From Ensifer adhaerens (GTDB lineage: Bacteria > Pseudomonadota > Alphaproteobacteria > Rhizobiales > Rhizobiaceae): a stretch of DNA of 64,000 nt. The stretch's first letter is position 1, and every line of letters begins with the position of its first letter. The stretch lies in the NCBI RefSeq assembly GCF_013283195.1, contig NZ_JABEKT010000003.1, positions 679,333-743,332 on the forward strand, written 5' to 3'. Shown here piece after piece: positions 1 through 8,716 of this stretch. The notes beneath the pieces were generated by a model. It ran no database searches and had not been told where the DNA came from. It was given only the letters and a program-made list of their open reading frames with translations. A program made the position numbers and the translations under genes.

Positions 1-432
1 GGTGGCCAGCCTCCCGTCGCGCGGCAGGCCGTCGAAGAGCCGTTCGACCTCGTCGCGTTCGAGATAATAGGTGGCCGCCGGCTGCGTACGCTTCCTCGGG
101 ATGGCGGCGACGCGCTCGGCCTCCGGCAGTACCATCGGCTCCTGGCCACCGGCATAGGCGAAGAAACCGTGCAACATTGCGAGCCGGTGGTTCCGTGATC
201 GGATGCTGTTGCCGCGCTCGGCTTCAAGATGGGCGAGAAAGGCCCGCACATTGTCGGCGCTGAGATCGGTCAGCCCGAGCTTGCTGACAGGGCGCCGGTT
301 CTTCCTGGCCAGAAAGAGAAGGAACAACCGGATCCCGTCACGGTAGCTCCGGATCGAGGTCGGGGCCAGACCCTTCTCGGCTTTGAGATGGTGCTCGAAG
401 AACTGATAGACGAGACTGCCGACGGTCGTCAT
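1..432 (-). CDS. Third tyrosine recombinase of the RIT element (partial, N-terminal 144 codons)
   Basis: The reading frame is open from an ATG at 432 to the window edge and begins MTTVGSLVYQFFEHHLKAEK. The visible part is the N-terminal core-binding (SAM-like) domain of phage-integrase-type recombinases, with SIRSYRDGIRLFLLFLARK and SIRSRNHRLAMLHGFF helices. The catalytic domain lies outside the window. The start codon overlaps the stop of the preceding recombinase as ATGA, so it should be translationally coupled. It is the RitC position by gene order. Confidence 0.8.
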   Translation of the reverse strand, partial: MTTVGSLVYQFFEHHLKAEKGLAPTSIRSYRDGIRLFLLFLARKNRRPVSKLGLTDLSADNVRAFLAHLEAERGNSIRSRNHRLAMLHGFFAYAGGQEPMVLPEAERVAAIPRKRTQPAATYYLERDEVERLFDGLPRDGRLAT

Positions 433-1418
433 GGCCGGCCTCCACTTGATATTGGCAAGGCGAAGCGTTCGAAGCGCTGACCGGCGGCCTCCATCAGATC
501 GGTGGTGATCGTCAGATAAACGGCTGTGGAAGCGGGATCCACGTGCCCCATGAAGGTCGACAGCTTGACCAGCTTGTCGGTGGGATTGCTTCCGTCGCGA
601 TACCATCGCAGAAGTCGCCCGACCGCAAAGCTGTGCCGTAGATCATGCACGTGAGCCGGCGTTCCTCCTGGCGGGATCGCGATGTTCAGCTCCGCCGCGA
701 GCGAATGAAAAATGATGCTGATTGTGCCCGGGTTCACGGGCCGGCCTTTCGTGAAAGAAAACAGCGGTGTGTCGGCCGCAACCGAAGCCAGGTGCTGCGA
801 TCGCAACGCCATGAACGCATAGAGTCGCTGTGCCAGTTGCGGCCCCATGGGAATGAGCCTCGACTTGGAAAACTTCGTCCCGCGGATGGTGAGGACATCA
901 CGATTGCGATCGACATCCCGCCAGCGCAGGCGCGCAACCTCGCCGACGCGCAGACCAAGCCCGAACAGCAGGCTGAATATGGTGGCATAGGCGGGACCGC
1001 GAAGCAGAGCGTTGTTCCGATCCGCGAGTTCGGCGGCGCGATCGATGAGTTGTTGGGCAGTCCGCAGATCCAGGATGCAGGGCGGTCTTGGATTACCTCG
1101 GCGGCGCGGCTTCATCGTGACGGGAGAGCGATCGATAACGTCGTGTTCGACCATCCACTCGAACAGCCGGCCGACGACACCGATAAGATGGTTGAAGCTT
1201 CGCGGCCGAGAGCGCGGACGGCTCAGGAAGAAAGCATCGAGGAGCGCCGGGGTGATCTCCGCGAGGGTCTTGATCTCCTGCGCGCTCAGATAGCCGTCGA
1301 GCATCCGCAGCACCTTGTCTTCGACGTCGTAGCGCCGGTTGAGCGCGCGCTTGTGACGAACGAAAGCGACGATGTGGGGCGCGATCGGGCTCGAAGGCTC
1401 GGGAAGACGGGGGCTCAT
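429..1418 (-). CDS. Tyrosine recombinase/integrase, middle gene of the RIT trio
   Basis: A 329-residue protein with an N-terminal core-binding domain and a C-terminal catalytic domain. Visible catalytic residues are R157 (GLGLRVGEVARL), the HDLR box at H258/R261, H292 (MGHVD) and the nucleophile Y301 (AVYLT). It overlaps its neighbours by ATGA at both ends. All catalytic residues are present, so the enzyme looks intact. It is the RitB position. In RIT elements the three recombinases are thought to act together in site-specific movement. Confidence 0.88.
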   Translation of the reverse strand: MSPRLPEPSSPIAPHIVAFVRHKRALNRRYDVEDKVLRMLDGYLSAQEIKTLAEITPALLDAFFLSRPRSRPRSFNHLIGVVGRLFEWMVEHDVIDRSPVTMKPRRRGNPRPPCILDLRTAQQLIDRAAELADRNNALLRGPAYATIFSLLFGLGLRVGEVARLRWRDVDRNRDVLTIRGTKFSKSRLIPMGPQLAQRLYAFMALRSQHLASVAADTPLFSFTKGRPVNPGTISIIFHSLAAELNIAIPPGGTPAHVHDLRHSFAVGRLLRWYRDGSNPTDKLVKLSTFMGHVDPASTAVYLTITTDLMEAAGQRFERFALPISSGGRP

Positions 1419-2677
1419 TGCAGATCCTCCCCATCACCCAGAGCCACTTCACGCAAGCCATCGACCTGGACCTTGGCGTAGATCATCGTGGAAGAGGCCG
1501 AGCGATGCCCGACATAATCGCCGATGGTCTTGAGCGGAAAGCCGTTGTCCACCAGCCTCTGGACGCAAGCATGTCGCAACGTATGGGAACCGGGCCGGGC
1601 CACGGGAATGCCCGCCCTATGCAGATACTTGCTGGTCATGGCCGACACCGCGGCCTGCGTCAGTGGCGATCGCGGCGCTAGGTATCGCCAGAAGATCTGT
1701 CGGCCCTGCACATCAGGCCGCCCATTCTTCAGATAGTCGATGATCGCCTCGCCGATGACGGGGGCCAGCGGATAAGCAGTGCTATGATCGGCCTTGCGCT
1801 CCCGCACGTGTAATCGATCACGCTTCCAATCGAGGTCGTCGAGCGTCAACATCGCGACCTCGCGGGCGCGTAGGCCATATGTGATCATCAGCAACAGCAT
1901 GGCGTAATCGCGCCGGCCAACGACGGTGCGGCGATCGACCTGATCGAGCATCTTCTGGACGGAATCCCAACTGATCGATCGGGGTATGTCGGCCAGCCGA
2001 TAATGCTGGGGCACCTCGACCTGCTTGCTGATGTCGCGTTGCAGGAGGCCTTCTCTGTTCGCATATCGAAGGAAAACGCGCAGCGTGCTCGCAATGCTCA
2101 CCATCGCCCTGGGACCGAAATCCTGGGCCATCGTCGTGATGTATCCCGTGACCACGGGCAATGACAGCGCCGCGAGCTCGCATCCAACGTCCTGGAGATA
2201 TCGTTCGAACCGGCGCAGATAGTGCCTATAGTGGGAAATCGAACTCGGACGCAGGCCGCGTTCTTCACGAAGATGGTCGAAGAATCCTGGCGCCTGGGTA
2301 GCGAAAGGGATCGGCCAAGCTGTTCTACGGCTGGTGGTATCCGACTTTGAGACGACCTGGCTGAAGAAATGCCGGACAATGCCCCCGACGAAGTTGCGTT
2401 CGCGTCGACACGCATCAGCGGATCGATCGGCGCGACGAGCAGATAGCCAGTCGACAGAGAATGCTTCAACGAGTGCTTCCGCCTGGTCGGTCTGGGCGAC
2501 GTTGCGTGCTGCAGTGAAATCCGCGAACGCAGTCAAGATCGGGACGCGCCGATAGATGCTGCGAACCGCGTAACCCTGCTCACAAAGCGCCGTCACATAT
2601 TGGTCAATCTGCGGCCCAAGCCAGCAACCCATGATCCGGTCGACGGTCTGCGGCTTGACGAAAAAGCGGTCCAACAT
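1415..2677 (-). CDS. Tyrosine recombinase/integrase, first gene of the RIT trio
   Basis: About 420 residues with a full integrase fold. Visible catalytic residues are the Arg in ITYGLRAREVAM, HTLR (about H365/R368), a second His in GHRSASS and the Tyr in TMIYAKV about 20 residues from the C-terminus. The ATG at 2677 is preferred because GGAGG lies 5-6 nt upstream; an ATG four codons earlier (2689) lacks this. It is the largest of the trio and the RitA position. The gene is complete and 3' coupled to the next recombinase. Confidence 0.87.
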   Translation of the reverse strand: MLDRFFVKPQTVDRIMGCWLGPQIDQYVTALCEQGYAVRSIYRRVPILTAFADFTAARNVAQTDQAEALVEAFSVDWLSARRADRSADACRRERNFVGGIVRHFFSQVVSKSDTTSRRTAWPIPFATQAPGFFDHLREERGLRPSSISHYRHYLRRFERYLQDVGCELAALSLPVVTGYITTMAQDFGPRAMVSIASTLRVFLRYANREGLLQRDISKQVEVPQHYRLADIPRSISWDSVQKMLDQVDRRTVVGRRDYAMLLLMITYGLRAREVAMLTLDDLDWKRDRLHVRERKADHSTAYPLAPVIGEAIIDYLKNGRPDVQGRQIFWRYLAPRSPLTQAAVSAMTSKYLHRAGIPVARPGSHTLRHACVQRLVDNGFPLKTIGDYVGHRSASSTMIYAKVQVDGLREVALGDGEDLQ

Positions 2678-2819
2678 GGCAACCTCCATTCCAAAGTAGG
2701 GAACCGGAGGATGCGCTTCTGTTGCTGCCGCAAAGAGATGTGCCGTCTTTAGCCCACAGGAATCTCTAACGTCAGTACCTTACCGACGGTAAGCCACATA
2801 ACCGTTCGGGACACAAAAT

Positions 2820-2849
2820 CCCGATTACGTGCCCGGGCACGTAATCGGG
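2820..2849. repeat. 30-bp perfect palindrome at the RIT/IS21 junction
   Basis: Two 15-bp arms (cccgattacgtgccc and its exact reverse complement) meet at a central CCCGGG with no spacer. IS21 transposase homology ends within about 3 bp of the right arm. It could be a terminal sequence of the RIT element, its recombination site, or a pre-existing palindromic target. Confidence 0.8.
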
Positions 2850-3446
2850 CATGCCGCGCGTGCAGGTGCCACGGAAGAAGCCGAAGGCCTTGTCGTGCGC
2901 GTCGAAGACCATCTCCTGGCTCTCACGCATATAGGCCCGCGCGAACATCATCCGGCTGTTGCAGAGCCGGACATGGGCGACCTTCACCGTCGTCGTTACC
3001 CCCTGGATCAGGACGATCTCATGGCTCCAGTCGAACTGATAGGCTTCACCAGGTGCATAATAGAGCGGCACGTAGGCTTCCGCCGTCACGGCACCTCGAT
3101 CCTTCGACCATCCCTTCGCATAGCGCCGGATCGCATCGTAGCTGCCGTCGTAACCCAGTGCCCGAAGCTCTTCGTAAATTCGGATCAGCGTCAGCCGTTC
3201 ACGAGAGGGTTTGCCTTCGTTCGCGGCCAGGAAGCGCTCGATCTCAGCCTTCCATGCCCCGGTCTTCGGCAGTGGCTGCCGTTCGCGCTCATAGGAAAAG
3301 TCCGTCTCATCAGACCGCAGTATCTTGCGGACCGTGTTGCGCGAGACGTGTAGCTCCCGGACGATCCTCTTCACCGACCAGCCCTGCACATGGAAGGCTC
3401 GACGAACACGCGCAATCGTATCCACTCGCTTCAACTCCCCCTCCAT
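2850..3446 (-). pseudogene. istA: IS21 transposase IstA, N-terminal fragment
   Basis: About 198 residues of IS21-type transposase: an HTH (VKRIVRELHVSRNTVRKIL), the linker, and the start of the DDE catalytic core with its first Asp in YQFDWSHE (about D139). Homology stops after FFRGTCTRG, and the frame then runs through unrelated sequence to 2772. The second and third catalytic residues and IstB are absent, so it cannot transpose by itself. Start chosen at the first ATG, near the IS end. Confidence 0.85.
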
Positions 3447-3484
3447 CCGCCAGCAAAAGACGGATGGTCAGACGAAACAGGTGG

Positions 3485-3537
3485 GGGGTCAAAATTGGAC
3501 GCCGGTCACCCCGCCAGAGGGGTCAATATTCCACGCC
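3485..3537. repeat. IS21 subterminal direct repeats
   Basis: Two 19-bp copies, ggggtcaaaattggacgcc at 3485-3503 and ggggtcaatattccacgcc at 3519-3537, differ at three positions. Spaced multiple repeats near the tips are the expected IstA binding sites in IS21 elements. Confidence 0.75.
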
Positions 3538-3544
3538 GAAACAC

Positions 3545-4123
3545 AAACCGCGCACCGAGATCGACGAAGAAGAGAATGACAGCGACAACAGCTATGACAA
3601 TGCGCCGGAAATCGTAAGCAACCTCGTCGCCTGTTGGCCAAACCGTGCAAAGGAGATCGCCCAGTCGATCGGCACGACGCTGAAAGCACTGCAATGGTTT
3701 CTCGGCGAGAAATCGAGCCTCGACCGATCAAAGCGTTATAGCCTTCTCGACATGCTTGGCGTCGAGTTTGATGAGTATTTCGGCTGTTATGCCGCCAGAG
3801 GCCCTTGCGTTCTTGTGGCCAACAAGGCCAGCGCCCTTGAGGATATCTATACAAACATGACCGGGGGCGGCGATGCCTGGCCGTGCGAACTCGTCCCGTC
3901 AAAGGGACAGACCGACCCGAGCTGGCGATATGTACTGATCAATCCCCATAGCCGGCCGCCGTCCATCCTTATGATCGCGCGTGGGGACCAGATTGCCGAC
4001 CGGATGGACGATCTGTTGTTAAATTTCGACGGCATCCGGCGTGTCGATCCGACGCTTTATCGCGACGTCGTCTCCACCTGCGCCAGGGCCTGCCAGTCGC
4101 CCCGCGCAAACGACCCGCGATGA
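3545..4123 (+). pseudogene. Unknown protein, 5' end removed at the IS21 boundary
   Basis: An open frame continues from the IS21 tip to 4123. It encodes about 190 residues with no plausible start upstream of an internal ATG at 3752. The part starting NAPEIVSNLVACWPNRAKEI has a helix-turn-helix-like stretch (AKEIAQSIGTTLKALQWFLGE), followed by a mixed region with LVPSKGQTDPSWRYVLINP. The family is not recognised; a DNA-binding role is only a guess. It probably represents the 3' part of a gene split by the IS insertion. It ends 156 bp before the HNH-like gene on the same strand. Confidence 0.5.
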
Positions 4124-4279
4124 GGGATTTTTCCGCTCGGCACGAAGACCAATGGGCCGACTGCATGTGGCTGCCGGGTGAAAACTAGCGATGGTTTTCT
4201 GTGAATTTTGATCGATACGGCACCTATCGGCCGGGCCTTCTTGCCGGATTGCTCGAAAAGTCCGAACGAGGAAGAGAGC

Positions 4280-5167
4280 ATGGCATCCGAGACTATCTCT
4301 GTTACCGTCCCTAACATCGACACCATGTCTGATGATGAGGTCGAAAATTTTCTTCGAATGCGCGACGGTAAGTGGAGTCAGCAAACGAAGAGCCTACTCG
4401 CCCGATTTGGCACGAAGCTCAATCTCAACCGCGGTTGGGCAGGGCTCTGGCAGGGCTGGAGTTGCCCCTGTTGCGGAAGGAGCAAACCTCAGATTGTTCG
4501 TCTGAATTCGTCTGGTGTGCTGTTATGCCAAGTGGAGATTCATCACGATCATCTCGGCGATTGGGCGGAGCGAGAGTTCACAGGGCGTAACCCGCGGACG
4601 GACGATGGTCAAACGAACATGCAGATCGACTGGTTTAAGGACTCCATGCTCCAGTTGGTCGCTCGATTTGGAAGGACCCCGGTATGCCTCGACTGTAATC
4701 TGGTTGAAGGCAAGGCAAAAACGAGTCTCGGTCCCGAGGCGTTTCGCGACTTTTCTTTCTCTCCCGCGGAGATCGCACAGTTCATCTCCGTTCGAGAGAA
4801 CAAAGTGCATGAATTCGATCCGGGCAAAGCCAAGCAAATTTGGGAAGACGTTAGGGCTGACGTTGAGGATCGCATAGATTTTGCGCGACGCATGAGCAAC
4901 AGGTTCGCGAACGGAAAGAACCGTCGGCAGCATAGCGGGCAGCCAGCACCTGAATTTTGGATGGATAGCAGCGCTATTCTTTGGCGGGTGCTCGGTGAGA
5001 ATTCTTCCCTAGTGCAACTCAGCGGGGTTGCCCAGAAGGCAGTTGCCCGATCGACAGCCAGAGACGCTGTAGGGCGATCGGCAAGCCCGAGGCCTCGCGC
5101 GCCGGGAAGGCCCCCAAAAGATGAGGAATACGCCACTCTCGATCTCCAGAATGCAGATCAAAAGTAA
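4280..5167 (+). CDS. HNH-type endonuclease-like protein
   Basis: 295 residues. The pattern fits a zinc-stabilised HNH/beta-beta-alpha-metal fold: CPCCG (C62, C65), HHDHL at H88-H91, and CLDCN at C136/C139/N140 followed by LVEGKAK, the usual C-x2-C-N...G..K end of HNH domains. The rest is helical (SPAEIAQFISVRE onwards), with a basic Pro/Arg-rich tail (SPRPRAPGRPPKD). The start at 4280 is chosen for GAGGAAGAG just upstream; a longer frame opens at 4208. The substrate is unknown. The gene stands alone beside mobile DNA, compatible with a role in defence or element biology, but nothing here proves that. Confidence 0.55.
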   Translation: MASETISVTVPNIDTMSDDEVENFLRMRDGKWSQQTKSLLARFGTKLNLNRGWAGLWQGWSCPCCGRSKPQIVRLNSSGVLLCQVEIHHDHLGDWAEREFTGRNPRTDDGQTNMQIDWFKDSMLQLVARFGRTPVCLDCNLVEGKAKTSLGPEAFRDFSFSPAEIAQFISVRENKVHEFDPGKAKQIWEDVRADVEDRIDFARRMSNRFANGKNRRQHSGQPAPEFWMDSSAILWRVLGENSSLVQLSGVAQKAVARSTARDAVGRSASPRPRAPGRPPKDEEYATLDLQNADQK

Positions 5168-5217
5168 GCGCGATTTTCCATGCGCATTGACGGCTTGCTT
5201 CACGGCTAAATCGCCCC

Positions 5218-5352
5218 CTGGCCGGCATGAAGGACAGTAAGGTCATCGTCGCCATCAACAAGGACGAGGAGGCGCCGATCTTCCAGGTCGCCGACTACGG
5301 CCTCGTCGCAGACCTGTTCGAAGCTCTTCCGGAGCTGGAGCGGGTTTCCTGA
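5218..5352 (+). pseudogene. etfA: Electron transfer flavoprotein alpha subunit, C-terminal scrap
   Basis: About 44 codons reading [20 protein letters not shown], then [14 protein letters not shown] and a stop. This matches the FAD-binding C-terminal end of EtfA, which is strongly conserved. All upstream sequence of the gene is missing: the preceding bases read into a stop. It is evidence that this locus was built by insertion and deletion next to a chromosomal-type gene. Confidence 0.8.
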
Positions 5353-5689
5353 TCAGACGTCGATAGCGACGGCTGGACGATGACGCTCAGCCGTCGATCC
5401 TGATCGTCCGTGCGCCGACATGCAGGGCACGGCCCGCTGATGGCCGAATTCCTCATGACATCACCTCTGCACTCTCTCACTGACAGTCGGATGATGCGAC
5501 AACATCCGACGGGACTCTTTAGCCTCGAGATCTTTCCGCCTTGGTTGACTAGGCCCGCGTGGAAGATCATCCTTATTCAACCTGACTGCAGTCCCTTGGG
5601 CTGGTCCGATGCGCTGACAGCGACCATCGGAGGTGTGCCTGTCAAACGTCGATTTCGACACGGGAGCATGGTCGGTGGGGCTGGCTCCT
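5353..5689. other. Non-coding stretch, nothing recognised
   Basis: Between the etfA scrap and the caspase-like gene. Short open frames exist on both strands but have no recognisable domain. It should contain the promoter of the downstream gene. Confidence 0.4.
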
Positions 5690-7333
5690 ATGTATTACCT
5701 TCGTGTGGCCATTGCGCTCTCCTTTTTCCTTCTAAGCTCGTATGCTTGGGCCGAAAGGCGCATCGCGCTGGTCATCGGAAACTCGGCTTACCAGCACGCG
5801 CCACAGCTTGCGAACCCTCAGAATGACGCCGGTGACATGGCATCCAAACTGACAGGGCTGGGGTTCGTGGTTGTGACGGGGCGTGACCTCGATCTGGCGG
5901 GAATGCGGCGGTCGATCAGAGAGTTTGTACGCAAACTCGAAGGCGCTGACGTCGCACTCTTTTTCTATGCCGGACACGGCCTGCAGGTAAACGGGGACAA
6001 CTATATGATCCCGGTCGACGCCCAGCTTCAATCAAACAACGATTTGGATTTCGAGGCGTTGCCGATCGAGCTCGTCCTCTCCGCAATGGAGCGCAACGCC
6101 AAGGTCAATGTGGTGTTCCTCGACGCGTGCCGCGACAATCCGCTCGCCATGACATTGGCTCGCTCCCTGGGAACTCGATCCGTGGCAGTGGGGCGAGGGT
6201 TGGCGAAACTCGATACCGGCGTCGGCTCGTTGATTGCGTTCGCAACTCAGCCGGGAAATGTTTCCCTTGACGGGTCTGGAAGGAACTCCCCGTTCACGAC
6301 CGCCTTGCTGAAACACCTCGGCACCCCCGGGCAGAGCATAACGGATGACATGATTGCCGTGCGTCGAGCGGTGTTGCAGGTGACGGATGGCAAGCAGATC
6401 CCCTGGGACAGCTCATCGCTGACGGGCTCCGTTGTTCTAAATCCCTTGGCAGTCCCGGACACGGCAACCGGCCCGGCGGCGCCAGCAGATACCGACAGAA
6501 CCGTAGAACTTGCCTACTGGAATTCCATCAAGGATGCGACCGAAAGCAATTTCTTCGAAGCATACCTCCAGCAATACCCCAACGGCGCGTTCGCAACGCT
6601 GGCGAAGTTGAAGATCGCGGCAATCGGGCGCGAGAAGGAAAGGCAGATGACGGAGCAGGAAAAGGCAGTTTCCGAGCGTGCCGCGAAGCCTGCAGACGAC
6701 GCGCGGAAAACTGAAGTCGCTGCGCTTGACCAGGCCAACTCAGGGACACAATCCTCCGGTTCGCCCGCCGACAACATGGCTCCCGGCGACCTCGCGTTCG
6801 CCACGCAAAGGGAACTGGCGCGCCTCGGATGCCTCAGCCAAGTCGACGGAAAATGGGGTGACAGCAGTCAGAAGGCCCTTCGGGCATATGCCGCGCGCAA
6901 GGGACTGAGGCTTGCATCACTCGCACCGACCGAGGCGCTTTTGAATGGGCTGAAAGCGATTGGCAACCGTGTCTGCCCGCTGGCCTGCGCCAACGGAATG
7001 GAGGTACAGGACAACCGCTGTGTCGCGCCCGGCTTGAGCGTCTTCGACGGCACATGGAAGATTGTAAGGCACGCAAAGACGGACTGCGGCGACTGGCGCG
7101 AACTCTCGACAACCGTTTCCGTAAGTCACGGCGCGGTGTCGTCTGGATCTGGATTTTCGGGGAAAATCTCCAGCAACGGAACCGTCAACATCACCCACAC
7201 ATTTGTCCATAAGGGAAGGAAAGGCGGCAACATCCTGACGGGAAGGATAAATGGAGCGACCGGGACCGGCAGGTTCAAGGGGACCGGGGCAGGTAGCGGC
7301 TGTTCGGGCACGATTACTTTGAGCAAGATGTAG
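5690..7333 (+). CDS. Exported caspase-like (peptidase C14/metacaspase family) protein
   Basis: 547 residues. The first 21 (MYYLRVAIALSFFLLSSYAW-A) form a signal peptide, so the start at 5690 is preferred over an upstream ATG at 5633. The p20-like caspase domain (about 23-250) has the catalytic His in FYAGHG (H96) and Cys in LDACRDNP (C147). A charged segment (about 300-355), a peptidoglycan-binding-like helical unit (about 370-430) and a C-terminal Gly/Thr-rich beta domain with paired cysteines follow. Rhizobial genomes carry several such exported orthocaspases; substrates are mostly unknown. Likely periplasmic or surface-associated. No operon partner. Confidence 0.85.
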   Translation: MYYLRVAIALSFFLLSSYAWAERRIALVIGNSAYQHAPQLANPQNDAGDMASKLTGLGFVVVTGRDLDLAGMRRSIREFVRKLEGADVALFFYAGHGLQVNGDNYMIPVDAQLQSNNDLDFEALPIELVLSAMERNAKVNVVFLDACRDNPLAMTLARSLGTRSVAVGRGLAKLDTGVGSLIAFATQPGNVSLDGSGRNSPFTTALLKHLGTPGQSITDDMIAVRRAVLQVTDGKQIPWDSSSLTGSVVLNPLAVPDTATGPAAPADTDRTVELAYWNSIKDATESNFFEAYLQQYPNGAFATLAKLKIAAIGREKERQMTEQEKAVSERAAKPADDARKTEVAALDQANSGTQSSGSPADNMAPGDLAFATQRELARLGCLSQVDGKWGDSSQKALRAYAARKGLRLASLAPTEALLNGLKAIGNRVCPLACANGMEVQDNRCVAPGLSVFDGTWKIVRHAKTDCGDWRELSTTVSVSHGAVSSGSGFSGKISSNGTVNITHTFVHKGRKGGNILTGRINGATGTGRFKGTGAGSGCSGTITLSKM

Positions 7334-7377
7334 AATGAAAGTTCGTGGCTGAACATGAGCCCCGTGTGGCGACAGTG

Positions 7378-7690
7378 TCAGTTCTCTCGCCTCCCACCTG
7401 AAGGTGAGAATGCGCTCGATTGCATTGCTGCCTCGCGGAAGGGACCCGAGCCATGGCCGCAATCCCATCCTTTGCCACTCAACTCCTCATGCGCCCGCCC
7501 ATAGGCCACGGAAATGGCGCGGAACTTGATCGCTTGCCACAGGATATAGTCCCGGAGCAGGGTTTGACAGACGAATAAGTCGCCGCGATTACCGGGAAGG
7601 CTCCAGACGAGAAGCCCTTCCGATTTTGCCCGGGAAAATACCCTCTGCACATGGCTCCGCGATAGGGTGTGTCGGGTCGAGACGTCACTT
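7378..7690 (-). pseudogene. Possible remnant of a helix-turn-helix protein
   Basis: The minus strand encodes a helix-rich stretch, LSRSHVQRVFSRAKSEGLLV, followed by WSLPGNRGDLFVCQTLLRDY and a tail to a stop at 7378. It resembles a winged-helix recognition segment with a C-terminal extension. No start or upstream domain is visible and the neighbouring sequence belongs to an autotransporter remnant, so it looks like a fused fragment. The remaining bases between 7334 and 7730 hold nothing else recognised. Confidence 0.3.
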
Positions 7691-7731
7691 GCAGGAAGCG
7701 CTCCGAGGCAGACTGGCCGATCAATTTCCTG

Positions 7732-8394
7732 AAGGCCGGCCGGCACACGGCAGATAAGTTCATGCAGGATATTGCGCTGATCGGCCCGTCGTTCCACTTC
7801 GACCGCATGACCGATCCTACCGACGCCGACGCCGAACTGACCGGTAACGGCTGGCTGGCCGGCCCTTATGCTTCGTTCGAGCTTGGCTCCGGCGTGTTCC
7901 ACGACACCAGCCTGCTCTACGGCGGTTCCTGGAACGACGTCGACACGGAGCATTTCGGCGACTCGTTCGATACGCGCCGGGTGATGTGGGACTCGAAGCT
8001 GCAGGGGCAGTGGCAACTCGGTGACGCAACCGTCCTCACACCCGTGCTACGTGCCGTCCTCCTCAGCGAGACCGTCGACGACTACAGCGTCTCGAACGGC
8101 GACGGTACCCAAGTCGATCTCAAAGGGTTCGCACAGGAGCAACTGCGCTTCAGCGTCGGCGCGGAACTGGAGCGTGCTTGCCTGCTCGAAAGCGGCCTGC
8201 TGCTGACGCCCGGCTTAGGCGGCACTGCGGGATTTGCCGCGTCGGACAATATCGGCGCTTTCGGCACAGTCAGCGCCGGGTTGAACATCTCCAACGACCT
8301 CAACTGGGATTTCGACTTCTCGCTGCTCTACGGCATCGAAAGTGAAGGCGAGCAGACGGTTGGTGCGAAGGAAGGTGCTCATGTGCGTTTCTGA
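7732..8394 (+). pseudogene. Autotransporter outer-membrane beta-barrel domain, 5'-truncated
   Basis: About 220 residues of alternating beta-strand sequence (DIALIGPSFHFDRM, GNGWLAGPYASFELG, TSLLYGGSWNDVDTE), ending with the terminal F motif (EGAHVRF). This is the pattern of type V autotransporter barrels, which insert the protein in the outer membrane. The passenger domain, signal peptide and start are missing. An open frame extends to an ATG at 7669, but that upstream part is unrelated. Non-functional unless translated from an internal start and exported, which is unlikely. Confidence 0.7.
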
Positions 8395-8674
8395 TCGAGT
8401 GCATGCCATTTGACTGGACTGGCGAGGCGGCACATCTGACGGCAGACGCGAAACGACGCCGCTCCTGCACATGCCCCCTCCGCCTGTGTTGCCCGGGTCT
8501 TGATCCTAGGCTTGCCGCAGCTGCGTCGTCGGACAAGGGACAGCCCCGGCGGCTGCCCGATGGTTTCGATGACAATGAAAACGATTGGCGATGCAGCGAT
8601 GGCTGAACGGAGCACCGGCATCGTCGTGCCGATTTCAGCCACATCATTCGTCGCGCTCGTTGTCGAGCATAGAC

Positions 8675-8706
8675 ATGCGTCGGCGGCGATGTCGCCGCCG
8701 ACGCAT
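8675..8706 (-). terminator. 15-bp perfect hairpin downstream of the porin gene
   Basis: Arms atgcgtcggcggcga at 8675-8689 and the exact complement at 8692-8706 with a 2-nt loop, about 10 bp after the porin stop. No clear T-run follows, so it may act as an mRNA 3' stabiliser as well as a terminator. The rest of 8395-8716 shows nothing else. Confidence 0.6.
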
Positions 8707-8716
8707 ATTCGCATGT

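Larger units (their letters stand above)
1..2849 (-). mobile_element. RIT (recombinase in trio) element, truncated by the window start
   Basis: Three consecutive tyrosine recombinase genes on the minus strand are coupled by ATGA overlaps, the defining layout of RIT elements. Transcription runs from about 2677 towards 1 and the last gene runs off the window. The outer right boundary is inferred from where IS21 transposase homology stops (about 2850), at a perfect 30-bp palindrome. The left end is not visible, so target duplication and terminal repeats cannot be checked here. Confidence 0.75.
2850..3543 (-). mobile_element. IS21-family insertion sequence remnant (5' end plus partial istA)
   Basis: The terminus at about 3543 reads TGTTTCGGCGTGG inward on the minus strand. 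It is followed by the two spaced terminal repeats usual for IS21 elements and by the start of istA. The remainder of istA, all of istB and the other end are missing. The element is truncated at about 2850 by the RIT element or by its palindrome. Confidence 0.8.
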
